A stretch of 64,000 nt of DNA from Sphingobacterium daejeonense (GTDB taxonomy: Bacteria; Bacteroidota; Bacteroidia; Sphingobacteriales; Sphingobacteriaceae). Location: NCBI RefSeq assembly GCF_901472535.1, contig NZ_LR590470.1, positions 1,488,001 to 1,552,000 on the forward strand, read 5' to 3'. A program made the position numbers and the translations under genes. The notes under the pieces are model-generated. The model had not been told where the DNA came from and ran no database searches. It worked only from the letters and a program-made list of their open reading frames with translations. Positions 8,322 through 17,781 of this stretch are shown piece after piece; position 1 is the first letter of the stretch; the number at the start of each line of letters is the position of its first letter.

Positions 8322-8705
8322 TTAAGCACTGAAGATAGCTTTCTTAAAATCATCAACATCGCTTCCAAGTAGTAGATAACTTGAAAACCCAATCTCTAAA
8401 AGAGATTTCCCAACTTTCTCATCATCAATATCGCTATGGGCAACCAGTTTGATTGCAGGGTACTCTTTCCTTAATTCTTGAAGCTGTTTAAGCACATTTT
8501 GGTCGTAAAAATCCAAGTCAATAATACAGACTTTGGGGAGTTCATTCAATGAAGACAACTGTGTTAGCCCATTTTCAATGCTTTCTGACCGAGATAGTAT
8601 TTCCATTCCAGATGCAGCGAGATCTTTGCAGATGTTATCGGTTACAGGGCTTTTGTCATTGATAAAAGACAGGGAGATTGTTTCTTGTACAGTACCAGTT
8701 TTCAT
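8322..8705 (-). CDS. Stand-alone response-regulator receiver protein
   Basis: A 127-residue CheY-like receiver domain with no output domain. Acidic residues near the start (SFINDKSP), the likely phospho-acceptor strand (KVCIIDLDFYDQ, D63/D65) and the switch Ser/Thr strand (IKLVAHSD) are visible. The conserved Lys near the C-terminus is missing (SSYLLLGSDVDD), so it may be a pseudo-receiver. It is converging with the Argonaute operon, with two bases between stop codons. Similar small receivers occur near regulatory genes of Bacteroidota conjugative elements. Its long 5' leader (8706-8922) is unusually structured. Confidence 0.7.
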   Translation of the reverse strand: MKTGTVQETISLSFINDKSPVTDNICKDLAASGMEILSRSESIENGLTQLSSLNELPKVCIIDLDFYDQNVLKQLQELRKEYPAIKLVAHSDIDDEKVGKSLLEIGFSSYLLLGSDVDDFKKAIFSA

Positions 8706-8961
8706 ACGTTACCTTTTTTTGAGTTAGATGAAGTTCCTGCACAAAAAGAAAGCGCAGGCAACTACACTTACCGCACATTGAGGTACTGGTATACCCGACA
8801 ACGAATAAGCGAGCGCCCACGCCTATGGCATGAGCGTTCTTCCTTATCGTCCCGTTGTCTAAAAATTACCAGTTTTCAATGTGGGACTTAAAGCAAAAAC
8901 ACTTTAAGTATTTCTATATTTTACATAGCAAAGATACTAAACTCGTTTCGATATAGAAATA
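8706..8961 (-). promoter_or_regulatory. Promoter, flanking inverted repeat and structured leader of the receiver gene
   Basis: On the minus strand a TATCTTTG -7 box lies at 8936-8929, so the transcript would start near 8922 and carry a leader of about 215 nt. An 11-base inverted repeat brackets the promoter (TATTTCTATAT at 8909-8919, ATATAGAAATA at 8951-8961), a likely operator. Inside the leader, CTGGTA/TACCAG (8786-8791, 8867-8872), GACAACG/CGTTGTC and ATAAG/CTTAT nest around a GCC-TAT-GGC tip, giving one long hairpin of about 87 nt. A further CCTGC/GCAGG hairpin lies near 8741-8762. No ORF here looks real. Confidence 0.5.
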
Positions 8962-8978
8962 TGATTGCTTGAAATCCG

Positions 8979-9173
8979 TTACTTGTTCTTTTGTCCATTG
9001 CAGACATAGTTTTGTTCAAGTATCCGTAAAAGGTCGGTTTGCTTAAAAATGATTTTGCCGCCTATCTGGATGTATGGGAGTATTTGGTCATCACGATATT
9101 GCTGTAAAGTCCGTCTGCTGATATGTAACAGCTTGCACACATCTTCGCCCGAAAGATATATTTCACCGTTCAT
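8979..9173 (-). CDS. Small helix-turn-helix (excisionase-like) protein
   Basis: A 64-residue MerR/excisionase-type winged HTH protein (LSGEDVCKLLHISRRTLQQY, then IQIGGKIIFKQTDLLRIL). Paired small HTH genes of this kind are typical of Bacteroidota ICEs, where they act as recombination directionality factors or regulators of excision genes. It is followed on the same strand by the structured region at 8706-8961 and preceded by a second HTH gene, 86 bases away. Function is inferred from family and context. Confidence 0.75.
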   Translation of the reverse strand: MNGEIYLSGEDVCKLLHISRRTLQQYRDDQILPYIQIGGKIIFKQTDLLRILEQNYVCNGQKNK

Positions 9174-9259
9174 TACAGGACGGTAGTTTTTTTAATATCT
9201 GTTCAATACGATTTCGTAGCTGTGTAATCATTTCCCTGTGGGCGATGATATCGTCACTA

Positions 9260-9571
9260 TCATTCGTGAATAAATCCATTTTCAGTAGTATTGTCCAGCT
9301 GTCCGGCTTCGAGCAAAGCCTGTACATCTGAGCGTTTATAATAATTTTTACGGTTCAGTTTTGAATACGGTAATAGTCCTTTGCTTTTGTGGGTCTGTAA
9401 AGTCCGCTTGGTAATGTTCATCATCAGACATACTTCCTGGTTATCGAGCCATTGTTCCGCTTTAAAAATGGGCGTATATTTCTGTGTGGCATTTTCGGTC
9501 AATTCCAAAAGTGCTTTTAGCTCATTTTTCATTCCGTCTAGTGCCGACTTTTGTATTGCAATTACTTCCAT
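9260..9571 (-). CDS. Helix-turn-helix domain protein
   Basis: A 103-residue protein starting at the ATG at 9571 (MEVIAIQKSALDGMKNELKA). The in-frame extension to 9733 is probably not translated because relatives begin at this Met. The N-terminal third is helical; residues 55-95 form a MerR-like HTH (DNQEVCLMMNITKRTLQTHK, then YSKLNRKNYYKRSDVQALLE). Paired with the smaller HTH gene downstream, as in other ICE regulatory modules. The putative defence genes start in the opposite direction 175 bases away. Confidence 0.8.
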   Translation of the reverse strand: MEVIAIQKSALDGMKNELKALLELTENATQKYTPIFKAEQWLDNQEVCLMMNITKRTLQTHKSKGLLPYSKLNRKNYYKRSDVQALLEAGQLDNTTENGFIHE

Positions 9572-9746
9572 TGTTTGCTCAATTTTACTATGGAAGTCGA
9601 ATTTATAAATGCTTATGATAGCGTTAGAAAATGTTGCAGGCTTTGGCTCTGAAAGGTAGTGTTTGGCTCCGCGATAAATTTCAGCATAGTTTATTTTGTA
9701 AATTTGAAAATTATAGGTTAATAACAAATTCAATAAGAATTTTTAA

Positions 9747-11349
9747 ATGGCATTATTACAAAAAGGCAAATCAAACTATCCGTTTTGGGGAGCATCAATA
9801 AATTTAATTACAGGACTTGACCCATTAGGGCTTCAGACAACTTCAGAGGCAACTTATGCAACGATGTTGCCCGGAATTTCTAACTTGACTAATCGACTGC
9901 GGTACTATGGCTTTTATTGCTGGTTATTAGATTTTTACTTTAAAACAGAGAAAAAGGGAAATTCAAAAGAGCAATACCGCTTTATTCGCAGGGCTGAGTT
10001 AATGATTGCTATCATAATGCAAAGTCAGCGGAAAGCAGTTCAGCAAATTACAGGAAGTAATTTCGCATCAAAACCTACTCAACACGATTGAAAATGATTA
10101 TTTTGATTTAGCTGAGGGGGCTGATAAAGACGGTACAGACAAAAATGTGTATTGGAAATATCCGTCCGGTGCTTTTGGGCAATATTATTATGGGGCGATG
10201 CAAGCTCTTTCATTAATTATTACTGCGGTAAATGATTTTGGAGACGTTGTTTACAATATAAGCCAACCACATCCCAGACAAAAAGTTTCAGGAAAACAAT
10301 TAGCTAATGCTTTTGAGATATCATTATCCCCCCAAATAAAAGAGTTATTTTACAGCAACATAAAAAAAGGAAAGCTTTACCAATCGGATATACCAGAACT
10401 AATCAAATATTTTGCGATTGAGACTATAGAAACTGAAAGCAGTGAATGGCAATTGTATATGGAAATGCTCCTTGACAAAGATGAGCCAAGCCAAGAAGTT
10501 GAAGAATTGGTGACTTTTCATAGAAGAGAAACCATTTTATCGCTAATAAAAACAGCGGTTCAAAACGATAATGACTATAATTGGTATAAATTTTTGCTCG
10601 AAAGCTATCATAAAAAATTAGGTTCAAGCACTCAACCCGAAACAGAAACAAACATCGGTTGGTATTGCTATCAACTAAATGAATATTGGCAATACAGTTG
10701 CGGAACAATATTTTGGGCATTGCTGCAACATCTTTACGATTTTCAACAAGACCAATATTTGCCGTCTTTTGTTGAGAAGTTTTCGGATAGCATCTCAAAA
10801 GAAATTTGCAAAGATTTTAACCAATCAATACAGCCCACATCTTTAGTTTCAGAAATTTTATCACTCATTCCAGATACGAACGACGAAGAGGAAACGAAAA
10901 GAGCAATCAACCAAACCAACGACCCAATTCTTGCTGGTAAATACGGTTTCATGCTTTTACTTCAGCTGTTCAAAAATAATAGAGAACAATTGCATCCTTT
11001 GAAAGAATTTATGAGTAGAAAGAGAACAGAAAGAGATGGAAATATGGTTGATGGGATCCTTACAGTTCATAAAGCAGAGAAAGAAATTCTTAAAGATTTT
11101 GTTGAACAATTTATTTTACGCAAAATAATTTACAGACACACAATGGTTGCCCTTAGAAAAATGGGTAATGGCTCACAATCCACGCATAAATTTTTTATAG
11201 AAGAACAATACATCCGTTTCATCGACATATTTCCACCAAGAAATACATCGCCGAGAATGAATGCTTTGCAAAACATAATGTTTGATTTGCAGGTAATCGA
11301 CGAGGAAAAGGTTTTGTCTCCGCTTCACACAAAACTTTTGGTTGACTAA
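9747..11349 (+). CDS. Conserved protein upstream of PLD-like gene (frameshifted), candidate defence component
   Basis: Two overlapping reading frames form one gene of about 534 codons. The first frame (9747 to about 10070) gives FWGASINLITGLDPLGLQTT, ATMLPGISNLTNRLRYYGFY and FIRRAELMIAII. The second continues as NLLNTIENDYFDLAEGADKD and runs to 11349. The switch falls in the AAAA at 10070-10073, which has one base too many. The N-terminus shows the pattern 'LG ... LLPG..N.T.R.RYY.F..W' that I associate with proteins found beside phospholipase D-like genes; no function is known to me. The stop codon overlaps the start of the next gene (TAATG), so the two are translationally coupled. Confidence 0.6.
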
Positions 11350-14000
11350 TGGCATTTGAAAGAGAAAACATTTTGACTTTAATTGGAAGCAGAAGATACC
11401 ATTCTTGTATTCTTACCACTTTCAGCTTTGACTTTTACTTTTTTGAAATGAAAGCAATGAAATGGTTGCGTTCGTGTGGTGTGAGAAACATTAATGTTTT
11501 TATTGACGGCTACTATTATTCAGAGTTGATGCGACAAGCCACTGGCGAAGAAATGCAACTTACTGCCGGTTATTCACTTTATCCTGTTTTTCAAAATTCA
11601 GTATTTCATCCAAAAATCTGGATGCTATTTGGCGATAAGGAGGGTTTATTAATTGTTGGTTCAGGAAATCTTACCAATTCGGGAAATGGAAACAACGATG
11701 AAATTTGGGGAGCATATCATTTTGATATTCGTTCGACCGAGAACGCCCCAATATTTTCATCTGCTTGGAATTATTTATCGATGCTTTCATCAACAGTTAA
11801 AGGTCAGATGAATGAAAAGACCACAAGGTGGATAATTGAACATTCAAAATGGCTTAATGAATTACCAGCAGTAAAACCGTTTGAATTTTTAAATACTTCA
11901 CAAAAAGAGAAAGTTGCTTTTTTATTCAATTCCGAAACCTCTTCGATTTGGAATGAGCTATTAAAACATATTAGCAACGAAAAAATTGTTGAAATTACTA
12001 CCATTTCTCCATTTTATGATAGCAAAGGAAAGGTACTGCAAGAGCTTAAAAATCTTTTCCCAAAAGCAGATATTAATGTGGTTTTAGAAGAAAGTGGTTT
12101 TATTCCATCGGCAATGGATTTAAGTAAAACATTTTCATTTTACGACTGGTGCAATGCTGGTATCAGTAGAGTTCAATATTCGAAATCTGATAATTCAAAC
12201 TCTAAACTTCACGGAAAGATTATCCATATTAAAACAAAAGATGGTAAAGAATTTTGCCTTTTCGGAAGTGCCAATATAACACCGGAGGGCTTGGCATTAG
12301 CAGGAAAAAATGCAAATGCAGAAGTTTCACTTCTTATACGATCTGAAAAAGGTGGCTTGCTTAATAAATTAGGCATAAAATTGAAAGTTGGCAACAAAAA
12401 ACAACTTTCAGATTTTACTTCTACAGCTCATAAATCCATTTATGAAACGATAATCAAGAATAATAAATTTCAGGTTCAACTTCTTAGCGCAGAATTGATT
12501 TATGATGAGCTTACAATTCACTTAAATGGCAATTTCTCAGAACCGTTTAAATTTATGCTTTTTGATAAAGAGAACCGATATTTTCATTCCCAAACATTCT
12601 CGAAGTTTGAGCAAGAACTAAAAGTAAAACTCAATGCAGAATTAGGTAGTTTTCAGTACGTTCAATTGGCTAATATGGAGGATGAATTTGTATCAAACAA
12701 ACTTTTGGTGTCTGATTATTTTCATCTTGCCAAAACCCATCCAAATCCTAAAACTGAAGACATAGAAAGGATTTACAGCGAAATCCAAAATGGAGAACTA
12801 AGCAAAGTTCTCGACTTGTTGCATTATGCGATAATTGATGAAACGGAAAACGAAGAAAGTGCAAGTATTCTGAATAGCCGTAAAACTACAGATGCAAAAA
12901 GAGACGGAAACAACGAGCCCGAAAAGCTGTATGACCTTTCTTCTTACAAACCAATTGAGCATTCTGCGTATGAGAAAAGTCTTTTGCTTTCTTCTCTTTC
13001 GCTTCGGGTTTTAGATGTTTTAAAATTCATTCACTCAAAATCTCTGTCCATAAACAGACAGATTGATATTAGCATTGATGAACAGGAAGAAAATTTAGGT
13101 AACATTGATGGCAATGAGAAAAACGAAGTAAAAATAGTTCGTAATCTTTCTTTTGCGTTGCTAAAGTCTGAAAAAAGAAAATTGACAAGCTATTTTGATA
13201 ATCTGTATTATAATCAGCAAGAACTTCTTTATGGTAACAATAGACCCCAAAACTATAAACCCACATTAACAGACTTAACCAAATATTTGATAACGCTTGA
13301 GCTGATACTTGAATATGGAGGCAAAACAGAAAAATACGACGAGCAAGAAAAGCAACATTTCTTTAGCTATCTTCCGTTTAGCAACAATTATGACAACAAT
13401 AATGTGAAAGGTTGTTGTTTAAACTTAATAGGCGACTTTTTAATGTTGGCAAGAACAGGCTTTAAAGAATACGAATTTGATTATACAAAAAAGAAAGTTG
13501 AGGAATTAAAAGCCGATGCACTTGTAAACACGATTGTTTGCCTGATAAACAATTATTGGAAAGATGGCGAGATGCATTACTTTTTTTCAATGCTTCTAAA
13601 CACGCTTCATTATTTAGGGTGGAAAAATATTGATGATTTTGAAAATAATTTTGATGATTTGCAAATTAAAATCAATCTTAGAATTTCTGACCTAAAACAG
13701 CGAACCAAAGGACTTGAACAGAATCTGATGGTGTTTTATTACAAAGTTTGTCCAGCATTTAAAAAAGTTATGAAGCAACTTGCAGAAAAAAACTTCGATA
13801 CACTGGCAGTTCAAGGTCAAATTATTTACAAATCTCCGTGGGGTTACAGCTATGTTCAATCAGTAAATAAAATAAATGACTTTACGCTAGTTAGACCAGG
13901 CTTTATGTGGGATGATGTTAAAGAAGATTATATAAAACATAGCCCAGATGAAATATATTTGCCGTTAAGGCTCTCTTCTTTTATTTGTACGGATTTGTAG
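11349..14000 (+). CDS. Phospholipase D-like protein with two HKD motifs, candidate defence effector
   Basis: An 883-residue protein with two PLD half-motifs in the first third: H87/K89 with GSGN at 104-107 (VFHPKIW, then LLIVGSGNLTNSGNGNNDEI) and H288/K290 with GSAN at 306-309 (SKLHGKIIHI, then FCLFGSANITPEGL, NAEV). Together they form one active site of a phosphodiesterase, in defence proteins usually a nuclease. The C-terminal 550 residues match nothing I recognise and could sense or bind a partner. No signal peptide, so cytoplasmic. The start overlaps the previous stop, and a terminator follows. The pair is inserted between ICE regulatory genes and the tra operon, a common place for defence cargo. 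Confidence 0.8.
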   Translation: MAFERENILTLIGSRRYHSCILTTFSFDFYFFEMKAMKWLRSCGVRNINVFIDGYYYSELMRQATGEEMQLTAGYSLYPVFQNSVFHPKIWMLFGDKEGLLIVGSGNLTNSGNGNNDEIWGAYHFDIRSTENAPIFSSAWNYLSMLSSTVKGQMNEKTTRWIIEHSKWLNELPAVKPFEFLNTSQKEKVAFLFNSETSSIWNELLKHISNEKIVEITTISPFYDSKGKVLQELKNLFPKADINVVLEESGFIPSAMDLSKTFSFYDWCNAGISRVQYSKSDNSNSKLHGKIIHIKTKDGKEFCLFGSANITPEGLALAGKNANAEVSLLIRSEKGGLLNKLGIKLKVGNKKQLSDFTSTAHKSIYETIIKNNKFQVQLLSAELIYDELTIHLNGNFSEPFKFMLFDKENRYFHSQTFSKFEQELKVKLNAELGSFQYVQLANMEDEFVSNKLLVSDYFHLAKTHPNPKTEDIERIYSEIQNGELSKVLDLLHYAIIDETENEESASILNSRKTTDAKRDGNNEPEKLYDLSSYKPIEHSAYEKSLLLSSLSLRVLDVLKFIHSKSLSINRQIDISIDEQEENLGNIDGNEKNEVKIVRNLSFALLKSEKRKLTSYFDNLYYNQQELLYGNNRPQNYKPTLTDLTKYLITLELILEYGGKTEKYDEQEKQHFFSYLPFSNNYDNNNVKGCCLNLIGDFLMLARTGFKEYEFDYTKKKVEELKADALVNTIVCLINNYWKDGEMHYFFSMLLNTLHYLGWKNIDDFENNFDDLQIKINLRISDLKQRTKGLEQNLMVFYYKVCPAFKKVMKQLAEKNFDTLAVQGQIIYKSPWGYSYVQSVNKINDFTLVRPGFMWDDVKEDYIKHSPDEIYLPLRLSSFICTDL

Positions 14001-14006
14001 TCATAA

Positions 14007-14045
14007 AAAATCGGATAACCTTTTGGGCTATCCGATTTGCTTTTA
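14007..14045. terminator. Bidirectional terminator between the PLD gene and the tra operon
   Basis: AAATCGGATA and TATCCGATTT form a long stem with a TTTTGGGC-type loop, with A-rich sequence before it and T-rich sequence after it. It would end both the PLD transcript (plus) and the tra-operon transcript (minus). Confidence 0.8.
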
Positions 14046-14059
14046 AAATTCTGTAATAA

Positions 14060-14341
14060 TTATCTGCGTTGGGCAGGTTGTTCGGTTGTTACGTCAGGCT
14101 GCTGTTTTTCCTTTTTTTCACGGGAATAAACCCATAACGACAACAGCCCAAATATAATCAACGCATAAGCTATCCATTTGCCAACCTTTTCAATCAATTT
14201 AATGAAAATCGAACTTTCATAAGATGAGAACCCCTCAGTTCCCATAGAGCTGCGCCTGTAAAACTTTCTACGGTTAATCCAGTAACGAAGTACCAAGCCT
14301 GCAACCAAAAATATGATACCTATAACGAGTGATGCAACCAT
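14060..14341 (-). CDS. Small membrane protein of the conjugation region
   Basis: A 93-residue protein with two hydrophobic segments (about 3-20, VASLVIGIIFLVAGLVLRYW, and 52-70, GKWIAYALIIFGLLSLWVYS) and a charged tail. I do not recognise a family. It lies downstream of traQ on the same strand, separated by a hairpin, and small membrane genes in this position are common in Bacteroidota ICEs. Role unknown. Confidence 0.6.
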   Translation of the reverse strand: MVASLVIGIIFLVAGLVLRYWINRRKFYRRSSMGTEGFSSYESSIFIKLIEKVGKWIAYALIIFGLLSLWVYSREKKEKQQPDVTTEQPAQRR

Positions 14342-14411
14342 AGTTTATTTCCACTATTTGAATTTACAAAAAAATATTTGTTTAGCCCCTGAACGATGCG
14401 TATTCAATACA

Positions 14412-14444
14412 AAAACGGCTTACCAATCCAATAAGCCGTTTTTT
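14412..14444 (-). terminator. Terminator downstream of traQ
   Basis: AAAACGGCTTA pairs with TAAGCCGTTTT around a nine-base loop. It lies 18 bases past the traQ stop in the direction of tra transcription, with T-rich flanks on both sides. Confidence 0.7.
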
Positions 14445-14462
14445 ATGAATTGACATGCTGTA

Positions 14463-14912
14463 TTAATCACTACTGTTAAACTGAAAAGTTATCTGCTTTT
14501 CGTTCCCGAAGTTATCCGAAATCCAAACCTCAAAGGATTGAGATACTGCAGATGCCGAAGTATAGTACAAACGGAACTGCTCGGTTGGTAACTCATACAG
14601 ATCATTAGGTAGGTACGGCGGCTCATCGTAATACCTAAGTGTGCCCTTTCCGTCAAACTGGAAGTAGCGAAGGAAATATTGCGTGCTGCTATAATTTCCA
14701 GTTCGCTGTATTGTAATGCGGATCTCTACCGTCTGGCCGTTGGCAACATATTTAGGCACTGGCATCACTTTGACCTCAAAAGGAAAGTCCTTTTGTATTT
14801 CGAGTTCATCATCTTTGCTACAAGATACCAACGTAACCGAAGCTGTGAGGATTGCCAGGAATACATATATCGGCAGTAATCCTATTCTGAAATTATTGAA
14901 TATTGCTATCAT
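14463..14912 (-). CDS. traQ: Conjugative transposon protein TraQ (DUF3872)
   Basis: A 149-residue lipoprotein. The N-terminus has a hydrophobic stretch ending in a lipobox (VTLVSCSKDDEL), so Cys anchors it in a membrane. The rest is strand-rich (FPFEVKVMPVPKYVANGQTV, YFQFDGKGTLRY) as in DUF3872/TraQ of Bacteroides conjugative transposons. Last core gene of the tra operon, 11 bases after traO. Precise function is not known. Confidence 0.85.
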   Translation of the reverse strand: MIAIFNNFRIGLLPIYVFLAILTASVTLVSCSKDDELEIQKDFPFEVKVMPVPKYVANGQTVEIRITIQRTGNYSSTQYFLRYFQFDGKGTLRYYDEPPYLPNDLYELPTEQFRLYYTSASAVSQSFEVWISDNFGNEKQITFQFNSSD

Positions 14913-14923
14913 TGTTTTCTGTT

Positions 14924-15484
14924 TTAAAAGTTAAACCTTAATCCCATACCTACGGACGGTCGGAACTGTTCTAAGTCTTTACCCCAAAGGACTTTTGTAC
15001 GCCCTTGCAGGACTAATACAAATCGGTCGGACAGGTACGTTTCAAATGTGAGCCGTCCACCAGCTCCGTAGATAAAATTGTCCTCGCTCAGTATCTTCGA
15101 TCCGTCATACAACATAGCTTCGCCCCGGTTAATGCTTTCATAACCGACTACGCCTGTTATTCCTAAATTCAGCGTGATGTTTTTTCGGGCATCGCCCAAC
15201 AAGTAGAAACTGTAACCGCCTTCGGCACTATAACTTTCCTGCGGTATGCGCAGGTCTTTATAGTCGTGGTATTGGTGTGTATATTCCAATGCCCAAAGCT
15301 GGTAATTGCCGTTTTTACCATTTACAGTCATCGCTACACTGATGTAATAATCATTGCCAATCTTATCATTGGATAATACGCCTGTGCTTATTTCCAAGCC
15401 TTTCTGTTTAGGCAGCATTCGTTGTGCCTGTGCCATTGTGATGCCCATTAAAACAAGCATCACGGTATAGATATACTTTTTCAT
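14924..15484 (-). CDS. traO: Conjugal transfer protein TraO
   Basis: A 186-residue outer-membrane-type protein with a cleavable signal peptide (MKKYIYTVMLVLMGITMAQA, then Q) and alternating beta strands ending in an aromatic residue (GMGLRFNF), a usual beta-barrel terminus. Matches TraO of Bacteroidota elements in size, order and features such as KGLEISTGVLSNDKIG. It lies between traN and traQ, as expected for the outer-membrane side of the transfer apparatus. Confidence 0.85.
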   Translation of the reverse strand: MKKYIYTVMLVLMGITMAQAQRMLPKQKGLEISTGVLSNDKIGNDYYISVAMTVNGKNGNYQLWALEYTHQYHDYKDLRIPQESYSAEGGYSFYLLGDARKNITLNLGITGVVGYESINRGEAMLYDGSKILSEDNFIYGAGGRLTFETYLSDRFVLVLQGRTKVLWGKDLEQFRPSVGMGLRFNF

Positions 15485-15511
15485 TTTATTGCTATCTTAT
15501 TTAAAGGGTTA

Positions 15512-16407
15512 TTAAAATTTCAGGTGCATATCGTTAATCAAACGAGCCTTGATTAAATCAGAGTTTTCTATCTGAAAGTGTTTGATGCCTGCCACCGTTT
15601 TTCTCGAAAATCTCAATCAGTAATACCTTGTCATCAGCAATGGTAAATTGGTCTAACATGAACACGTTTTGCTCGATGGTTTTTCCACCGATCTCGTCCA
15701 ATGGTTTGTAAGTGCGTAGCGGTATCATCGGACGTTCCTGTACTACGGTACGTTTGGCTACCTTTTTATCCACTACCTTGAAATTCACAAAATCAATCTG
15801 AAATGGCACATTGGTACGGTTTTCTCAATTCCGTATGCAAATAGTATTTGCCGTTGTGGATGTAAATGCCTTTGAGCATAAACTGAATGCCGAAGCTCTT
15901 AGCTCCAATATGCTTTACAATGCGTTTGTCTTTCTTGTAAATGGTTTCCAGTAGCAAGCCTGCCAGCGAGGGCGAATTGTTGCCCAATTCTTCAAAAAGC
16001 ACATCGTTACCATTGGCTTTATCTACCGCTTTCTGCATCGTGAGCAGGTCATAGCTCATTGCCGCCGGGTAGGAACTGTAATACACGTTGAAGTTGTAAA
16101 AACGACCGTCATTCGTGATAACGGAAAAATTGGTTTCAGGCTCAAAGTCCCTTACAGATGCTTTCACACGCAACACGTTTTCTGCATCTTCGGCTTTTCC
16201 TGCTATCAGGTATTCGCTGCCCAAGTCCACATAACGAATGGCGGTCGGGAAAATCAAGTGCGAAGTTTTATCGTAAGTTACTTCCATACGGTACGGTTCT
16301 ATCTTGCCCAGGGCAAGCGGCGTTCTGATGGTGTCCTGTGCGTAAGAGTTTACGGCAAAGCCGAGTATCAGGGCAAAAGCCCAAAAGGTTTTTAAATGAT
16401 TTTTCAT
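15512..16407 (-). CDS. traN: Conjugative transposon protein TraN (two frameshifts)
   Basis: A VirB9-like periplasmic protein with a signal peptide (FWAFALILGFAVNSYAQDT). Three frames must be joined. The first runs from 16407 to about 15815 (ends HTEL). The second starts with NRTNVPFQIDFVNFKVVDKK after removal of one A from a four-A run near 15818. The third starts near 15583 and ends HFQIENSDLIKARLINDMHL up to the stop at 15512-15514. Joined, it is about 298 residues, the normal TraN length. Both breaks are single extra bases, one of them in a homopolymer, so sequence error is the simplest explanation. In the membrane complex TraN works with TraM and TraO. Confidence 0.85.
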
Positions 16408-16431
16408 TGTTTTATTTATTTGAGTTCAACA

Positions 16432-17781
16432 TTATTTTTTAGATACAAGAAAGACCTGATAGCCCGCTTTCAGTGTAACCTTTGGCGTTCTTACTTTCTT
16501 GGCGAAATAGCCTGAGATACCCTGTACCACGCCACGGCTTAAATCAGCCGCTACCTGCTGTCCGGCATTCTGCGTGAGCATTACGCTTGTTCCCCCTGTC
16601 TGGCTCATATTGGCCGCCATTTCGGTAAGTGCATTCATTTCCGGCGAATACGGAACGTACAAGCCTTGCTGCCCGTCCAAATCGTAAATGATTATATCTA
16701 CCGGAATGATGTTGCCCTCCCAGTTCTACGGAGGTAACTTTTAATTGTAGCCTGCCATTCTGAAATTTTGCATTAGCCGTTACAATTGTTCCTTTGGGAA
16801 TGGTACGTTGCGGGGTTTTAGCAGGCTCTAATAGTCGTAAGCGCACACCCGTTTCGCCAACTACTGTCTGGGCTTCGTTTACACAGGCTTTGATGCTGTT
16901 TTTTAGGCTGTACTACCTCTTCAGTAGAACCTGCGGTATAGAACCCGCGGCTTTTTGTTTGGCTCCAATCGGCTGCAAAGGCACTGTCCGACGGTTCACG
17001 GTACAAGGCTGATACAATGTTCTTTCTTGTTGGTGTGAACGATACAAATTGCTCTTTTTTGGTTAGCACCCGCAGCCACAGTAGTTGCACCGTTGGCAGG
17101 AGCAGCATTTCCGGTGTTAGCATTTTGCGGAAGATACTTTGCAGCCATTTCATAGGATTTCTCCATTAATTTGAGTTGGTCGTCAACGGTGGCCACAGGT
17201 GGCACATCTTTCTCGGCCAGCTTTTCTTTCATTTCGTCCAGTTGCCTGCGGAGTTCCATTGTTTCAGAATTATTATCCTGATAGAATGAACCCAATGTGC
17301 TTTGCATATTTCTGTAGCTGTTCAATCCATGATTACCGTTTCTTCCCGAATTTCTGCCGCCACCGCCAAAGCCGTTGCTTTCTTCATCTTGTTCAGGTAA
17401 ACCTTCTTCATTGTCAGCAGATGCACTGTCTTCAGTATTCCAATAATCAGAAAGCGTGGTCAGTGCATTGCGCTTTTCCTGCTCTTTGCGTTCGAGCATT
17501 TCCTGTTCATACGCCTTGCCTTTATCGGCAGGCATTCCTGCCCCGGTAGCCTGTGGTACGGCATCGTTTAATCCGATGTTCTCCACCGCCTTTTTGTCTT
17601 TCGACGGTTTAAATATCAGGTACATACAGCCGAGAAATACCACTCCCATTAAAAGGAATATAAGTGGCTTTTTGAGTTTGTCGGCTTTGTTCTGTGCGCC
17701 GTCTTGCAACACATCAGCAGTTTCATTCGGGTTCCCCTCCGTTACCCGAACAACCGATTTTTTGTTCTCATTTTCTTTCAT
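16432..17781 (-). CDS. traM: Conjugative transposon protein TraM (three frameshifts)
   Basis: A VirB10-like inner-membrane protein of about 450 residues. It has a short cytoplasmic N-terminus, one membrane segment (PLIFLLMGVVFLGCMYLIF at about 39-57), a low-complexity Gly/Asn-rich linker (GGGGRNSGRNGNHG) and a C-terminal domain (VNEAQTVVGETGVRLRLLEP, GNIIPVDIIIYDLDGQQGLY, GYFAKKVRTPKVTLKAGYQV). The frame changes at the T6 run 17055-17060, the T6 run 16899-16904 and the CCC at 16719-16721. Removing one base at each restores a continuous TraM. All three are homopolymer +1 events. It overlaps traL by 14 bases. Confidence 0.85.

Noticed and set aside
8685..8891. 68-codon plus-strand ORF opposite the receiver leader
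   Set aside because: Coincides with the hairpin-rich leader; residues look like a random translation of inverted repeats.
9572..9733. N-terminal extension of the HTH gene at 9260
   Set aside because: The ATG at 9571 gives the normal family start; the extension would consume the shared intergenic promoter region.
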